A stretch of 64,000 nucleotides of DNA from contig CBDFMV010000002.1 of NCBI GenBank assembly GCA_965249815.1, forward strand, positions 784,600 to 848,599, read 5' to 3'. The stretch's first letter is position 1. Every line of letters starts with the position of its first letter. Positions 7,673 through 16,054 of the stretch are shown piece by piece. A program made the translations under genes and the position numbers. This stretch comes from JAJAZB01 sp965249815 (GTDB lineage Bacteria > Bacteroidota > Bacteroidia > Cytophagales > Spirosomataceae). The notes below the pieces were generated by a model. The model did not search any database and had not been told where the DNA came from. It saw nothing but the letters and a program-made list of their open reading frames with translations.

Positions 7673-8953
7673 ATGCCCACCCGCTACCGCGTCCTGAGCT
7701 TCCTGTTTTTTCTCTCCATCATCACCTACCTCGACCGCGTGTGCATTTCCGTCGTGGGGGTGCGGATGAAAGCCGACCTCGGCCTGACCAACGAGCAGTT
7801 CGGCTGGGTGCTGGGGGCGTTTGCGCTGGCCTACGCGTTGTTTGAAATCCCGACGGGTGCCCTCGGCGACCGCCTGGGGCCGCGCCGGGTGCTCACGCGG
7901 GTAGTGGTGTGGTGGTCGGGGTTTACGGCCCTGACGGGCACGGCCACGGGTTTTTTGTACCTGCTGGTGGTGCGGTTTTTGTTTGGCGTGGGCGAAGCCG
8001 GGGCGTACCCCAACGCCTCGATTGTGGTGTCGCGGTGGTTTCCGGCGGTGGAAACGGGCCGGGCGCAGGCGTTCATCTGGGCCGCCGGGCGGCTCGGTGG
8101 GGCGCTGGCCCCGCTGGTGGTGGTGCCGGTGATGGTGGCGTTCGGCTGGCGGGCGTCGTTTGCCGTGATGGGCGTCATTGGGCTGGTGTGGGCGCTGGCG
8201 TGGTACGTGTGGTTCCGCGATTTTCCCCACGAAAAAGCGGAGATTTCACCCGACGAGCGGCGCTACATCGAAACCGGGCGACGGTACTCCGCTGACCAGC
8301 ACGGGCATCGTTTCCCGTGGAAGGCCCTGCTCAAAAGTCGCAACCTCTGGGCGCTGCTGCTGATGTTCCACTTTTTCATGTACGGCGCGTATTTTTTTTC
8401 GGCCTGGTTGCCCACCTACCTCCAGGAAGGGCGGCATTTTTCCGAAAACGACATGAAGCTTTTCGCCACCCTGCCGTTTTTCCTCGGGGCCATTGGCTGT
8501 TTCACCGGCGGCTACGCCAGCGACTGGCTCACCCGGCGCTACGGCCTGAAGTGGGGCCGCCGCCTGGTCGGGCTGGTGGGCATGGGGCTTTCGAGCGGCA
8601 TCATCCTGACGGCCTCGCTGACGGCCGACAAAACCACGGCAGCCACGCTGCTGGCCGTGGGCATGGCCTTCAAAGACCTCACGCTGCCCGTGGCTTTTGC
8701 CGTGTGCGTCGATATTGGCCGCAGCCGGGCGGGTACGGTGGCCGGTGCGATGAACACCGCCGGACAACTGGGCGCGTTTTTTCTGGCCGTTTTGTTCGGG
8801 AAAATCGTGACCGTCACGGGCAATTACGACGCCCCGTTGTACTTCATTTCGGGGCTTTTGCTGTGCAGCAGCCTCCTCTGGCTGGTGATCGACCCGACCC
8901 GGAGCGTGGAGCAGGAAGTGGCCGGGGAGCGGGTTGCCGGGCGGGTGGGGTAG
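7673..8953 (+). CDS. MFS transporter, hexuronate/anion:cation symporter type
   Basis: This 426-residue protein has about 12 predicted membrane helices. The first helix reads SFLFFLSIITYLDRVCISVV, close to the ITYLDR signature of the anion:cation symporter (ACS) family (ExuT, GudP and relatives). The loop motif between helices 2 and 3 (GALGDRLGPRRVL) is the MFS motif A. It probably imports a sugar acid or similar organic anion, in keeping with the sugar-oxidising genes nearby. It stands alone between a terminator and a convergent gene. Confidence 0.85.
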   Translation: MPTRYRVLSFLFFLSIITYLDRVCISVVGVRMKADLGLTNEQFGWVLGAFALAYALFEIPTGALGDRLGPRRVLTRVVVWWSGFTALTGTATGFLYLLVVRFLFGVGEAGAYPNASIVVSRWFPAVETGRAQAFIWAAGRLGGALAPLVVVPVMVAFGWRASFAVMGVIGLVWALAWYVWFRDFPHEKAEISPDERRYIETGRRYSADQHGHRFPWKALLKSRNLWALLLMFHFFMYGAYFFSAWLPTYLQEGRHFSENDMKLFATLPFFLGAIGCFTGGYASDWLTRRYGLKWGRRLVGLVGMGLSSGIILTASLTADKTTAATLLAVGMAFKDLTLPVAFAVCVDIGRSRAGTVAGAMNTAGQLGAFFLAVLFGKIVTVTGNYDAPLYFISGLLLCSSLLWLVIDPTRSVEQEVAGERVAGRVG

Positions 8954-8985
8954 GGGCACGGGGAAAAACGGCGGCGCACGCCCAC

Positions 8986-10059
8986 TCAAAAATGAAGCGT
9001 CAACTGCCGCCCTTCGAGGTCTTCGGCCGATTCGAGGTTGGAGAGCGCCGCGCCCAGCAGCCGGACGCCCTTCGGCACGGGCAGCACCTGTTCGAGGAGT
9101 TCAAAGGCCAGTTTTTCGAAGAAAGCCGCTTCGGTGATGGGTGCCAGGGCCGTGCGGCTGCGGGTGATTTGTTGAAAATCGAGGTACTTCACCTTCAGCG
9201 TGATCGTCCGCCCAAACGTGTGCGTGCGTTCGCAGTAGCGCCACACGTCGGCCAGCAGGGGCAGCAGGCCCGCTTCGAGTTCGGCGCGGGTTTCGAGGTC
9301 GCGGTCGAAGGTGTTTTCCGACCCCACCGACTTGCGGATGCGGTCGGGGTTGACGGGCCGGGGGTCTTCGGCGCGGGCAATTTGAAAATAATAGCCGCCC
9401 GCTTTGCCAAAGTGCCGACGCAGAAAATCCTCCGGCTGGGCGCGTAAATCAAGGCCGGTGAAAATCCCCAGCCCGTTCATTTTTTCCGCCGTCACCTTGC
9501 CGATGCCGTGAAACTGGCCCACGGCGAGGGTTTCGACGAACGCCAGCCCCTGCGCCGGTTTGATCACGAACAACCCGTCGGGCTTGCGGTGGTCGGAGGC
9601 GAGTTTGGCCAGAAACTTGTTGTACGACACGCCCGCCGAGGCCGTCAGGCCGGTTTCTTCTTTGATTTTTAACTTGATTTCGCGGGCAATCTCGGTAGCC
9701 GACGGGTTGTTTTTCAAATTTTCGGTCACGTCGAGGTAGGCTTCGTCGAGCGAAAGCGGCTCGATAAGCGGCGTGTACTGCGCAAAGATTTCCCGAATCT
9801 GGGCCGAAACGGCCTTGTACACTTCAAACCGGGGTTTGGTAAAAAGCAGGTGCGGGCACTTGCGCAAGGCCACCACCGAAGCCATCGCCGAGCGCACCCC
9901 GAAGGCCCGCGCTTCGTAACTCGCCGCCGCCACCACGCCCCGCTCGCGGCTGCCGCCCACGGCCACGGGTTTGCCGCGCAACTCCGGGTTGTCGCGCTGC
10001 TCGACGGAGGCGTAAAACGCGTCCATGTCAACGTGGATGATTTTGCGGGGCGCGGTCAC
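8986..10059 (-). CDS. dinB: DNA polymerase IV (Y-family)
   Basis: This 357-residue translesion polymerase has catalytic motifs VDMDAFYASVE (D11, D13) and SLDEAYLD (D105, E106). The steric-gate region, the helix-hairpin-helix motif (FHGIGKVTAEKMNGLGI) and a little-finger domain with R-K-S-V-G-S-E-N-T-F are all present. The C-terminus (LEGRQLTLHF) lacks a classical beta-clamp peptide, although QLTL-F is close to one (QLxLF with an inserted H). It replicates past DNA lesions at low fidelity. It is probably monocistronic. Confidence 0.95.
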   Translation of the reverse strand: MTAPRKIIHVDMDAFYASVEQRDNPELRGKPVAVGGSRERGVVAAASYEARAFGVRSAMASVVALRKCPHLLFTKPRFEVYKAVSAQIREIFAQYTPLIEPLSLDEAYLDVTENLKNNPSATEIAREIKLKIKEETGLTASAGVSYNKFLAKLASDHRKPDGLFVIKPAQGLAFVETLAVGQFHGIGKVTAEKMNGLGIFTGLDLRAQPEDFLRRHFGKAGGYYFQIARAEDPRPVNPDRIRKSVGSENTFDRDLETRAELEAGLLPLLADVWRYCERTHTFGRTITLKVKYLDFQQITRSRTALAPITEAAFFEKLAFELLEQVLPVPKGVRLLGAALSNLESAEDLEGRQLTLHF

Positions 10060-10099
10060 GGGTGTAAAAAGAGAAAGTTCCCGCGAAAATACCTCCTCC

Positions 10100-11035
10100 T
10101 CAACGTTCCACCACCCGCCGCAGGCCGTCGAGGGCGGCGTCCCAGCCGGAAAGCGTATCGGCGTAGCGTTTTTCGCCGTCGGCTACTTTCGTGTAATCGC
10201 CCTGTTCGATGGTGAGGCGCGTCTGGCCGTTTTCAGGTTCGAGCGCGAAGGTGGCCGTCAGGTAGTTTTCGGGCAAATCTTCCAGGCCGCCGTTCGGGTC
10301 GATCATCGTGTAGGCCAACCGCCGTTCGGGTTCAACTTCCACGACGGTGCCTTTCACAAACACCAGTTCCTGGCCCTCGTACGTGCCTTTCCACAACAGC
10401 GGACTGCCCGGTTGCCAGTTGGAAATCGCTTCGCAGCCGTACATGTACTGCCGGGTAAGTTCGGGCCGAAGCAGCGCGTCCCAGACCCGGCTCACCGGGG
10501 CGTCGAGCAAGAGGCTCCGGCGCACCACGGCCTCGACGCGCGGCTCCGCCACCAGCTCAACCTGGATTTCGGTGATGCACTGCGCCGGGTTTTCCAAATC
10601 GACGCGTTTGTACACCTCGCGGATGGTGTCGGTCACGCGGTGTCCGGCGCGGTAGATTTCGGCAAACAGCGCGTCGTACAGGTTGGGGAAGTCGCTCCAC
10701 GGCCCGGCGTGGGTGTACGCGAGGCAGGAAAAAGGCGGAATTTCCCGGAACGAAAAACCGTCGTTCGGCTGCCCGAGCGCCTCGCGCACCGGCACGACGA
10801 TGTCGAGCGTGAATTCGTTGGTTTCGTCGCCGTTTACGCCCGTGTACAGCCACTGCATTGGCCCGACGATGTCGAGACCGAGCCGGGTAATTTCCCGGTG
10901 CAGTTCAGTCGGGACACTGGCGGCGTGCTCCGACAGCGTGCGGAGCGTGGCGCGGGTGGTGAAACCGAGCGCCGTGAACGGCGCGGTTTCTTTGGCTTCG
11001 AGGTCGCTGGCCGCGATTTGAACTTGCGTGAGCAT
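10100..11035 (-). CDS. GyrI-like ligand-binding domain fused to an AHSA1/SRPBCC domain
   Basis: This is a 311-residue soluble protein starting MLTQVQIAASDLEAK; the longer open frame upstream is out of family. Residues about 1-157 resemble GyrI/SbmC small-molecule-binding domains (paired repeats with G-F-S-F-R-E-I and a C-L-A-Y-x-x-x-G-P-W block). Residues about 165-311 are an AHSA1-type SRPBCC domain (LDAPVSRVWDALLRPELTRQ, then YDP-like IDPNGG and a terminal amphipathic helix GWDAALDGL). Usually these are separate proteins. The gene lies 62 nt downstream of a WYL regulator in the same direction, so it is a likely target of that regulator. Function unknown. Confidence 0.75.
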   Translation of the reverse strand: MLTQVQIAASDLEAKETAPFTALGFTTRATLRTLSEHAASVPTELHREITRLGLDIVGPMQWLYTGVNGDETNEFTLDIVVPVREALGQPNDGFSFREIPPFSCLAYTHAGPWSDFPNLYDALFAEIYRAGHRVTDTIREVYKRVDLENPAQCITEIQVELVAEPRVEAVVRRSLLLDAPVSRVWDALLRPELTRQYMYGCEAISNWQPGSPLLWKGTYEGQELVFVKGTVVEVEPERRLAYTMIDPNGGLEDLPENYLTATFALEPENGQTRLTIEQGDYTKVADGEKRYADTLSGWDAALDGLRRVVER

Positions 11036-11097
11036 GGTTGTCGGTTTTTGGGTGAATAACCAGGCCAAAGCTCGCCGGAACGGGTGACAGCCGTGTG

Positions 11098-12051
11098 TCA
11101 GCAGGGTTCGGGAAAATAATGCGCGTGCAGCTCCCGCGTCAGTTCGCGCAGGCAATCCCGCAATTCGGGCGGACTTTCGATGGTCACGGCGTTGCCGTAC
11201 ATCAGCAGCCAGTGGCCCAGCCCCCGGATAAACTGAGTCAAAAAACGCATCCGCACGCGCCCGTCCGCCTCGGTTTCGTCCACGAAGCCGTAACCATATT
11301 TCTGAAGCTGGGTAAAGCGGGCAACGGATTTGTCGAACCACACGACGGCTTCTTCGAGGCGTTTAGTCTGGCGGAGGCCGTCGAGGTAGGTTTGGAGCGA
11401 ATGAAGGTGTTGCCGCGAAAACCGCTGGGACAATTCCGTCAGCGTTTCGATGCGGTCGGTGCGGAAATCGCGGTAGTCCTGCCGGAGCAGGCAAAACGCA
11501 ATCAGGTGCCAGCCCGCGCCGTAGTGATAGAGGCCAATGGGCTGCACGTCGCGCTGGGTGGGCGCGGCTTCGTAGGGCGAACGGTACGCCAGCCGCAGCA
11601 CCCGTTGCCCCACGATGGCCGCCTGAATCTGGTTGAGCACCGGTTCCGAAAACCCCACCGAGCCAGCCGGAGTGGCCACTTCGATTTGGGGTTCGAGGGT
11701 TTCGAGGTGGTCTTTTTCGGGCCGTTTTAATACCGATTTGAGTTTGAAAAGCGCCGAATCGAAGGGTTCGTGAAGCGAAGCATCGCCCCATTTTTCGATG
11801 AGCTTCGCCCCAAACAGCAGCGCGCTCGCCTCGGCATTGGTGAGCATGACGGGCGGCAGGTGGTAATCCTGGAGAAAATACCCGACGCCCGCCTCGGCCC
11901 CGACGGGTACACCCGCCGCTTCGAGCGCCCGGACGTCGCGGTACACCGTGCGCAGGCTGATGCCGAAGCGGTCGGCCAGTTCCTGCGCCCGCACCACGCG
12001 CTTGCTCTGGAGGTGAATTAGGATGGCCGTCAGGCGGTCGAGGCGGTTCAT
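11098..12051 (-). CDS. YafY/WYL-family transcriptional regulator
   Basis: This 317-residue regulator has an N-terminal HTH_11 domain (residues 1-60, with R-V-V-R-A-Q-E-L-A-D-R-F-G-I-S-x-R-T-V-Y-R-D). A WYL-like sensor domain follows from about residue 140 (VLRLAYRSPY..GLYHYGAGWHLIAFC..DYRDFRTDRI), then a WCX domain. Such proteins sense a ligand or nucleic acid and commonly sit beside SRPBCC-domain genes. The GyrI/AHSA1 gene follows 62 nt downstream, suggesting a two-gene unit. Confidence 0.88.
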   Translation of the reverse strand: MNRLDRLTAILIHLQSKRVVRAQELADRFGISLRTVYRDVRALEAAGVPVGAEAGVGYFLQDYHLPPVMLTNAEASALLFGAKLIEKWGDASLHEPFDSALFKLKSVLKRPEKDHLETLEPQIEVATPAGSVGFSEPVLNQIQAAIVGQRVLRLAYRSPYEAAPTQRDVQPIGLYHYGAGWHLIAFCLLRQDYRDFRTDRIETLTELSQRFSRQHLHSLQTYLDGLRQTKRLEEAVVWFDKSVARFTQLQKYGYGFVDETEADGRVRMRFLTQFIRGLGHWLLMYGNAVTIESPPELRDCLRELTRELHAHYFPEPC

Positions 12052-12071
12052 GGGCGCAACTTCGTGAAAAG

Positions 12072-12160
12072 GAGTGAAAAGTGGCGAGTGTAAAGTGTAA
12101 AGTTCCAGGCAGGTCTTTACACTTTACACTCGCCACTTTTCACTCTTCACTTTTCACTTT
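12072..12160. repeat. Heptamer-based perfect inverted repeat (word agtgtaa)
   Basis: Two 31-bp arms (12072-12102 and 12115-12145) are perfect reverse complements around a 12-nt loop. The left arm reads as consecutive 7-mers (agtgaaa, agtggcg, agtgtaa, agtgtaa). The right side continues for two further 7-mers up to 12160. It fills the spacer from just past the stop of the minus-strand gene ending at 12159 to the WYL regulator start, and could terminate or stabilise the upstream transcript. Confidence 0.9.
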
Positions 12161-12425
12161 AACTGTACGCCGGTTTGTCCAGGTCGGGCTTGTCGTTGGG
12201 GTTGCGGTTGGGGTGCATCTGCCGGACGTTGGCCCCAACCTCCTGGTTTTCGTCGCTCTCGAGGTATTCGTCTTCCAGTTCACTGGTCGCCGGGGCGTCC
12301 TGAAGCGGCATTTCACTGCCGGGACCGCTGTGGCCTTCTGCCGACTGGTCGCCCAGCCCGGCGGGGCTGATGGCCTGTTTGGCCCGAATCTGGTCTTCTT
12401 TCGACGGGTCTTGTTGCGTTGCCAT
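12159..12425 (-). CDS. Small acidic, disordered hypothetical protein
   Basis: This 88-residue protein is almost devoid of hydrophobic residues and rich in D, E, P, Q, N and S, without a signal peptide or recognised domain (MATQQDPSKEDQIRAKQ at the start; DENQEVGANV in the middle). The composition suggests an intrinsically disordered protein. The next gene in the same direction starts 63 nt upstream of it. Coding status rests on an unbroken frame, a good start codon and sensible spacing. Confidence 0.55.
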   Translation of the reverse strand: MATQQDPSKEDQIRAKQAISPAGLGDQSAEGHSGPGSEMPLQDAPATSELEDEYLESDENQEVGANVRQMHPNRNPNDKPDLDKPAYS

Positions 12426-12488
12426 GCTGTTGTTGGTTTGTTGATGAAAACGGGCAGGGCTTTTGGGAAAAGCCGGTTTTCGGGAAAA

Positions 12489-12980
12489 TTAAAAATTCCA
12501 TTCCCGCCCGTCGGGCAACCTGCGGGGTGGGTGGGCGTGGCGACGCCGGGCCAGTGCCCGGTACGCCAAACCCGCCACCAAGCCCCCCACCACGTACCAG
12601 CCGACGCTCATCGCGGCGGTGGCGGGCGTGCGGGCGCTGGGGGCTTCGCCCAACCCCAGCGGACCCGGTAACAACACCGCACCGAGGCCCGCCGCGAGGC
12701 CAAGCAGTCCGCCATTACGGACGCCATGTTCGGGTTTGCCCACGACCAAGGCACTGTAATACAAGGCATTGGAGATCACGTCGCCCGCCAGCGCCGCCGC
12801 GTAGAGTCGGTCGCCGGAGGGCGGTTGCACCCCGGCTTCGCGGGCGATTTTGACGAGCGCACGTTCGCCGAGCAAATGAATTTTTGGTGCGTCGGGCACC
12901 ACTTGCCGGGCGGATTCGTGGAGAATGTTGAGCGCGACGGCTCCGGCCAGGCCGCTGGCGAGTGCGTTGAAAAAAGACAT
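12489..12980 (-). CDS. Small membrane protein of unknown function
   Basis: This is a 163-residue protein beginning MSFFNALASGLAGAVALNIL; I chose this start over one 11 codons upstream because it opens directly into a hydrophobic helix. There are about four hydrophobic segments (near residues 5-20, 68-80, 90-110 and 130-148), then an arginine/histidine-rich cytoplasmic-type tail (ALARRRHAHPPRR). An H-E-S-A-R motif follows the first helix. I do not recognise a family. Confidence 0.65.
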   Translation of the reverse strand: MSFFNALASGLAGAVALNILHESARQVVPDAPKIHLLGERALVKIAREAGVQPPSGDRLYAAALAGDVISNALYYSALVVGKPEHGVRNGGLLGLAAGLGAVLLPGPLGLGEAPSARTPATAAMSVGWYVVGGLVAGLAYRALARRRHAHPPRRLPDGREWNF

Positions 12981-13031
12981 GGGCTTCTTCGTTTTTGGGG
13001 AAAGAACGAACAAAACCGTGCCGGAGAAGAA

Positions 13032-14204
13032 TCAGCGGGCGGCGCGGTTAAGCACCCGCAGCACGGCCTCGTCGCCGATCACGGCGTTGGCCGGGCGCGG
13101 GTGGGCGGCGTCGAACGCGGCGAGCGCCACCGGGTCGAGGACGGTCACGGCGCTTTCGTCGAGGCTGCCGTCGGGGTGGAACACGCGTGAGGCGTCGAGG
13201 CCAAAGTGTTTGGCGACGAAGCGGTACATCGCCGCCCGTTTCGAGGGGCCGTAGTCGTGTTTTTCGTTGGCAAAATGAGCAAACTCAACCGCTTCGGGTT
13301 TGCCAAAAAGGCCGTAAATGGCCCGGATGTGCGGAAATTCCACGTCGGGCGTGTGTTTGGTCCAGTCGTCGCCGTCGGAAACGAGCAGCATCGGGCGCGG
13401 GGCGGCGAGGGCGGCGATTTGGACGTTGTTGGTCTGGAACGCGCCTTTTTTGTGCACCGGCATCCCGCTTTCGCAGACGCATCCGCCGAAGAAATGCGCC
13501 GACACCATCACGCAGGGCACCGACAGCTTCACGCGTGGGTCGAGGGCGGCGAGCATGAACGTCTGCGTGCCCCCGCCCGACTCGCCCGTCACGGCAATCC
13601 GGGCCGTGTCCACGCCGGGAAGCGACAGCAGGAAGTCGAGGCTGCGTAGGCTGTTGATGGTCTGGAGTTTAAACGCCTTCGGAATCGTGTGCTCGCTCTG
13701 CCGGGAGTCGCCGTGGCCGACCATGTCGTAGGCAAATACCACCGCGCCCATGCGGGCCAGCGAGGCGCAGCGTTTCTGCATTTGTTCGTGGACGCGTCCG
13801 CCCGGCGGCGGCCAGTGGCCGTGGGGGCACAACACGCCGGGCATCGAACCGGTGGCGGTGAGCGGGTGGTACAGGTTGCCTGTTACGTAAATCCCCGGCA
13901 GGCTTTCGAAGGCCACGTTTTCGACCGTGTAACCGTTCAGGATTTTCCGGCTGTGAATCAGGGGCTTCGAAGTGGGTTTGGGCGGCAGGTTTTGCAGTTC
14001 GCCGCCTTCGCGAATCCGCGCCCGGATTTGGGATGCCCGTGCCTGCCACGCCGCGAGGGTGGGGTAGGTTTTGGCCTGTTGTTGAAGAAACGCCGCTCCC
14101 TGGGCTTCAGTGAAGTAAGCACCGGGACAGAGTTCGGCGGGTTGCTGGGCCTGGGCGACCAAATTGGCAACGGCGGCAAGAACGAGCGCGAAGACGTATT
14201 TCAT
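13032..14204 (-). CDS. Acetylxylan-esterase-like alpha/beta hydrolase
   Basis: This is an exported alpha/beta hydrolase of about 390 residues with a signal peptide (MKYVFALVLAAVANLVAQAQ; a start two codons upstream is equally possible). The nucleophile elbow is G-E-S-G-G-G (serine near residue 209). Downstream come an acid-loop motif (LLVSDGDDWT) and the catalytic His motif EKHDYG. The H-G-H-W block after the first strands supplies the oxyanion hole. The closest family is the acetylxylan esterase/cephalosporin deacetylase-like group that trims acyl groups from plant polysaccharides in the periplasm. Confidence 0.8.
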   Translation of the reverse strand: MKYVFALVLAAVANLVAQAQQPAELCPGAYFTEAQGAAFLQQQAKTYPTLAAWQARASQIRARIREGGELQNLPPKPTSKPLIHSRKILNGYTVENVAFESLPGIYVTGNLYHPLTATGSMPGVLCPHGHWPPPGGRVHEQMQKRCASLARMGAVVFAYDMVGHGDSRQSEHTIPKAFKLQTINSLRSLDFLLSLPGVDTARIAVTGESGGGTQTFMLAALDPRVKLSVPCVMVSAHFFGGCVCESGMPVHKKGAFQTNNVQIAALAAPRPMLLVSDGDDWTKHTPDVEFPHIRAIYGLFGKPEAVEFAHFANEKHDYGPSKRAAMYRFVAKHFGLDASRVFHPDGSLDESAVTVLDPVALAAFDAAHPRPANAVIGDEAVLRVLNRAAR

Positions 14205-14223
14205 AACCAACTTTTAAACCGTT

Positions 14224-14496
14224 CTACGACGAAGGCACTTCCTCGACTACGACCTGAAGCACAAATTCGTACCGCATGATTTCGTGCGGATTTTCCACCC
14301 GGCGCACGAGGTGATTGAGGGCCAGGATTTTATACCGGGAAGTCGGCAAATTGGCGGGTTTAATTCCCCGGCGGTACCCCCGCACGAGCGTGATTTCGTC
14401 GCCCACCCGGTACGGCGGCATTCCCGCGACCTCGCTTTCGAGCAGCGTCCGGTCGTTTTCGAGGAAGGTAATGACGAGGGATTTGGGGGTGGGCAT
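14224..14496 (-). CDS. Small conserved-looking hypothetical protein
   Basis: This is a 90-residue soluble protein with a beta-rich pattern (SLVITFLEND; YRVGDEITLV; YKILALNHLVRRV; YEFVLQVVVEEV). It has no signal peptide or metal motif. It lies 13 nt upstream of the esterase in the same direction and could be co-transcribed with it. No family recognised. Confidence 0.6.
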   Translation of the reverse strand: MPTPKSLVITFLENDRTLLESEVAGMPPYRVGDEITLVRGYRRGIKPANLPTSRYKILALNHLVRRVENPHEIMRYEFVLQVVVEEVPSS

Positions 14497-14536
14497 GAAA
14501 GAAGGGCGTCGGGTGATGAGCCAAGAAAGTCGAAAT

Positions 14537-14565
14537 CGTCCTGCTGAACTTGTTTCAGCAGGACG
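14537..14565. repeat. Dispersed-type hairpin
   Basis: A 12-bp perfect stem (14537-14548 with 14554-14565, starting cgtcctgctgaa) with a 5-nt loop lies in the 75-nt spacer between the Gfo/Idh/MocA gene and the small hypothetical gene. The word resembles the widespread 'ctgctgaacttgtttcagcag' dispersed repeat seen in many bacterial genomes. It abuts the stop codon (14572) of the oxidoreductase gene. Confidence 0.75.
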
Positions 14566-14571
14566 GGCAAT

Positions 14572-15939
14572 TCAAACCTTCCCCGGCTCGGGATGCACCC
14601 ACGGCTGGCGGTAAGGGCGTTGCAGCAGGCCGGTCGCTTCGCGGTCACCGATGATTTCGCGCTTTTTGGGGTCGTAAACGAGCGGGCGACCCGTCTTCAT
14701 CGAAAGGTTCGCCAGGATGCACGAGGCGGTGGAAATATGCCCTTGTTCGATGTCGGCCACCGGGCGACCGCCGTTCTCGACCGCAGCCAGGAAGTTGAGC
14801 ATGTGCAACCGCGTAGCCGGGGCGGCGTTGAGTTCGATGTCGGGTTCGGTGAGGTCTTCGGGGTATTTTTCCTTTTCGTACACCACCGGTTTGTGGATTT
14901 TCTCGCCTTTGCCGTCGGGCACGAAATCGCACTGCATCGTGCTGCCGAAGAGCGTGCCTTTCTCGCCGTAAATCGTGAACGACCAGGGGTATTCGGGGTT
15001 ATCCGGGGTGCCCCAGGTCCGGTGCTGCCATACGCAGTTGAGGTTGTCGTACTCAAACACGGCCGTCTGCGTGTCGGCGATGTTCGACTTGCCGTCTTTC
15101 TGCACCAGGATCCCGCCCTCGGAAGAGATGCGTTTGGGCCAGCCGAGGCCGAGCATCCACCGCACAGTGTCGAACATGTGCACGCACATGTCGCCGGGGA
15201 TGCCGTTGCCGTATTCCATGAACGTGCGCCACCAGCGTTTGTGCGGCAGGCCGTCGTAGGGCCGCAGCGGGGCGGGGCCGGTCCACATGTCGTAGTCGAG
15301 AAACGCGGGCACGGGTTCGACGGGCGGGTTGCCGTTGGCGCGCATGTGGTAGTAGCAGCACATTTCGACGTGCGCGATTTTGCCCAGCAGGCCCGCGTCC
15401 ACGATGTTTTTCTTGGCGTCGATGAGGTGCGGCGTGCTTTTGCGCTGGGTGCCTACCTGCACGACCTTGTTGTACTTGCGGGCGGCGGCCACCATCGCCT
15501 CGCCCTCCATCACGTCCACGCTGATGGGTTTCTGCACGTACACGTGCGCCCCGGCTTTCACCGAATCAATCATTTGCAGGGCGTGCCAGTGGTCGGGCGT
15601 GCCGATGAGCACGAGGTCCAATTGGTTGTCGGCCAGCATTTTGCGGTAATCGCCGTAGAGTTTGGGCGTTTTGTGCGACGCCTGCCGCTGGCTGACCATT
15701 TTGGCCGCGCCGTCGAGCATGTTTTTGTCCACGTCGCAGAGCGCCACGACCTCGACGGGGGCCACCTGAATGAGCCGGAACAAATCGCTTTTGCCGTACC
15801 AGCCCGCGCCAATGAGGCCGACGCGGTAGGGTTTGGGCGGGTTGATGAGGTCAAGGCCGTACGCGCCGAAGGTGGAAAGGGCCAGCGACGCGGTGGCTCC
15901 CTGGAGGAACCGGCGGCGGTTGATGTAAAAGGGGTCCAT
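14572..15939 (-). CDS. Tat-exported Gfo/Idh/MocA-family oxidoreductase
   Basis: This 455-residue NAD(P)-dependent oxidoreductase has a twin-arginine signal (N-R-R-R-F-L-Q-G-A-T at about residues 7-16). The Rossmann nucleotide site is VGLIGAGWYGKSDL. The family sugar-binding signature V-Q-K-P-I-S-V-D (the EKP-like motif) is present, and the C-terminal Gfo/Idh domain reaches residue 440. Exported members of this family are typical of Bacteroidota and Planctomycetes and act on sugars or glycosides. The substrate is not predictable. It is the second clear Tat substrate in the window. Confidence 0.88.
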   Translation of the reverse strand: MDPFYINRRRFLQGATASLALSTFGAYGLDLINPPKPYRVGLIGAGWYGKSDLFRLIQVAPVEVVALCDVDKNMLDGAAKMVSQRQASHKTPKLYGDYRKMLADNQLDLVLIGTPDHWHALQMIDSVKAGAHVYVQKPISVDVMEGEAMVAAARKYNKVVQVGTQRKSTPHLIDAKKNIVDAGLLGKIAHVEMCCYYHMRANGNPPVEPVPAFLDYDMWTGPAPLRPYDGLPHKRWWRTFMEYGNGIPGDMCVHMFDTVRWMLGLGWPKRISSEGGILVQKDGKSNIADTQTAVFEYDNLNCVWQHRTWGTPDNPEYPWSFTIYGEKGTLFGSTMQCDFVPDGKGEKIHKPVVYEKEKYPEDLTEPDIELNAAPATRLHMLNFLAAVENGGRPVADIEQGHISTASCILANLSMKTGRPLVYDPKKREIIGDREATGLLQRPYRQPWVHPEPGKV

Positions 15940-16016
15940 TTAAAGTTTAGAGGTTAAGTTAAGTGTTGGACAAATTGGCGTGAGCCTGCAAGTTTGGCGA
16001 TTTACGGTTGTGTTGC

Positions 16017-16043
16017 AAAAAAAAGCGGCTTCGGCGAGCCGCT
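16017..16043 (-). terminator. Intrinsic terminator
   Basis: A 7-bp G+C-rich stem (16024-16030 with 16037-16043, agcggct) with a 6-nt loop is followed on the minus strand by at least seven T. It lies 12 nt past the stop codon of the ATP-grasp gene. Confidence 0.75.
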
Positions 16044-16054
16044 CCACAACAAGG

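Noticed and set aside
14593..15957. 454-codon open frame antisense to the Gfo/Idh/MocA oxidoreductase
   Set aside because: It mirrors the codon pattern of a clear gene on the other strand in high-G+C DNA and is rich in H, V, R, A and G without any domain. The same applies to long antisense frames over pepA (20804-22453), the CxxCH gene (1819-4560), the GlcD/GlcF fusion (24841-26406), the haloperoxidase gene (46837-48402) and chrA (61634-63235).
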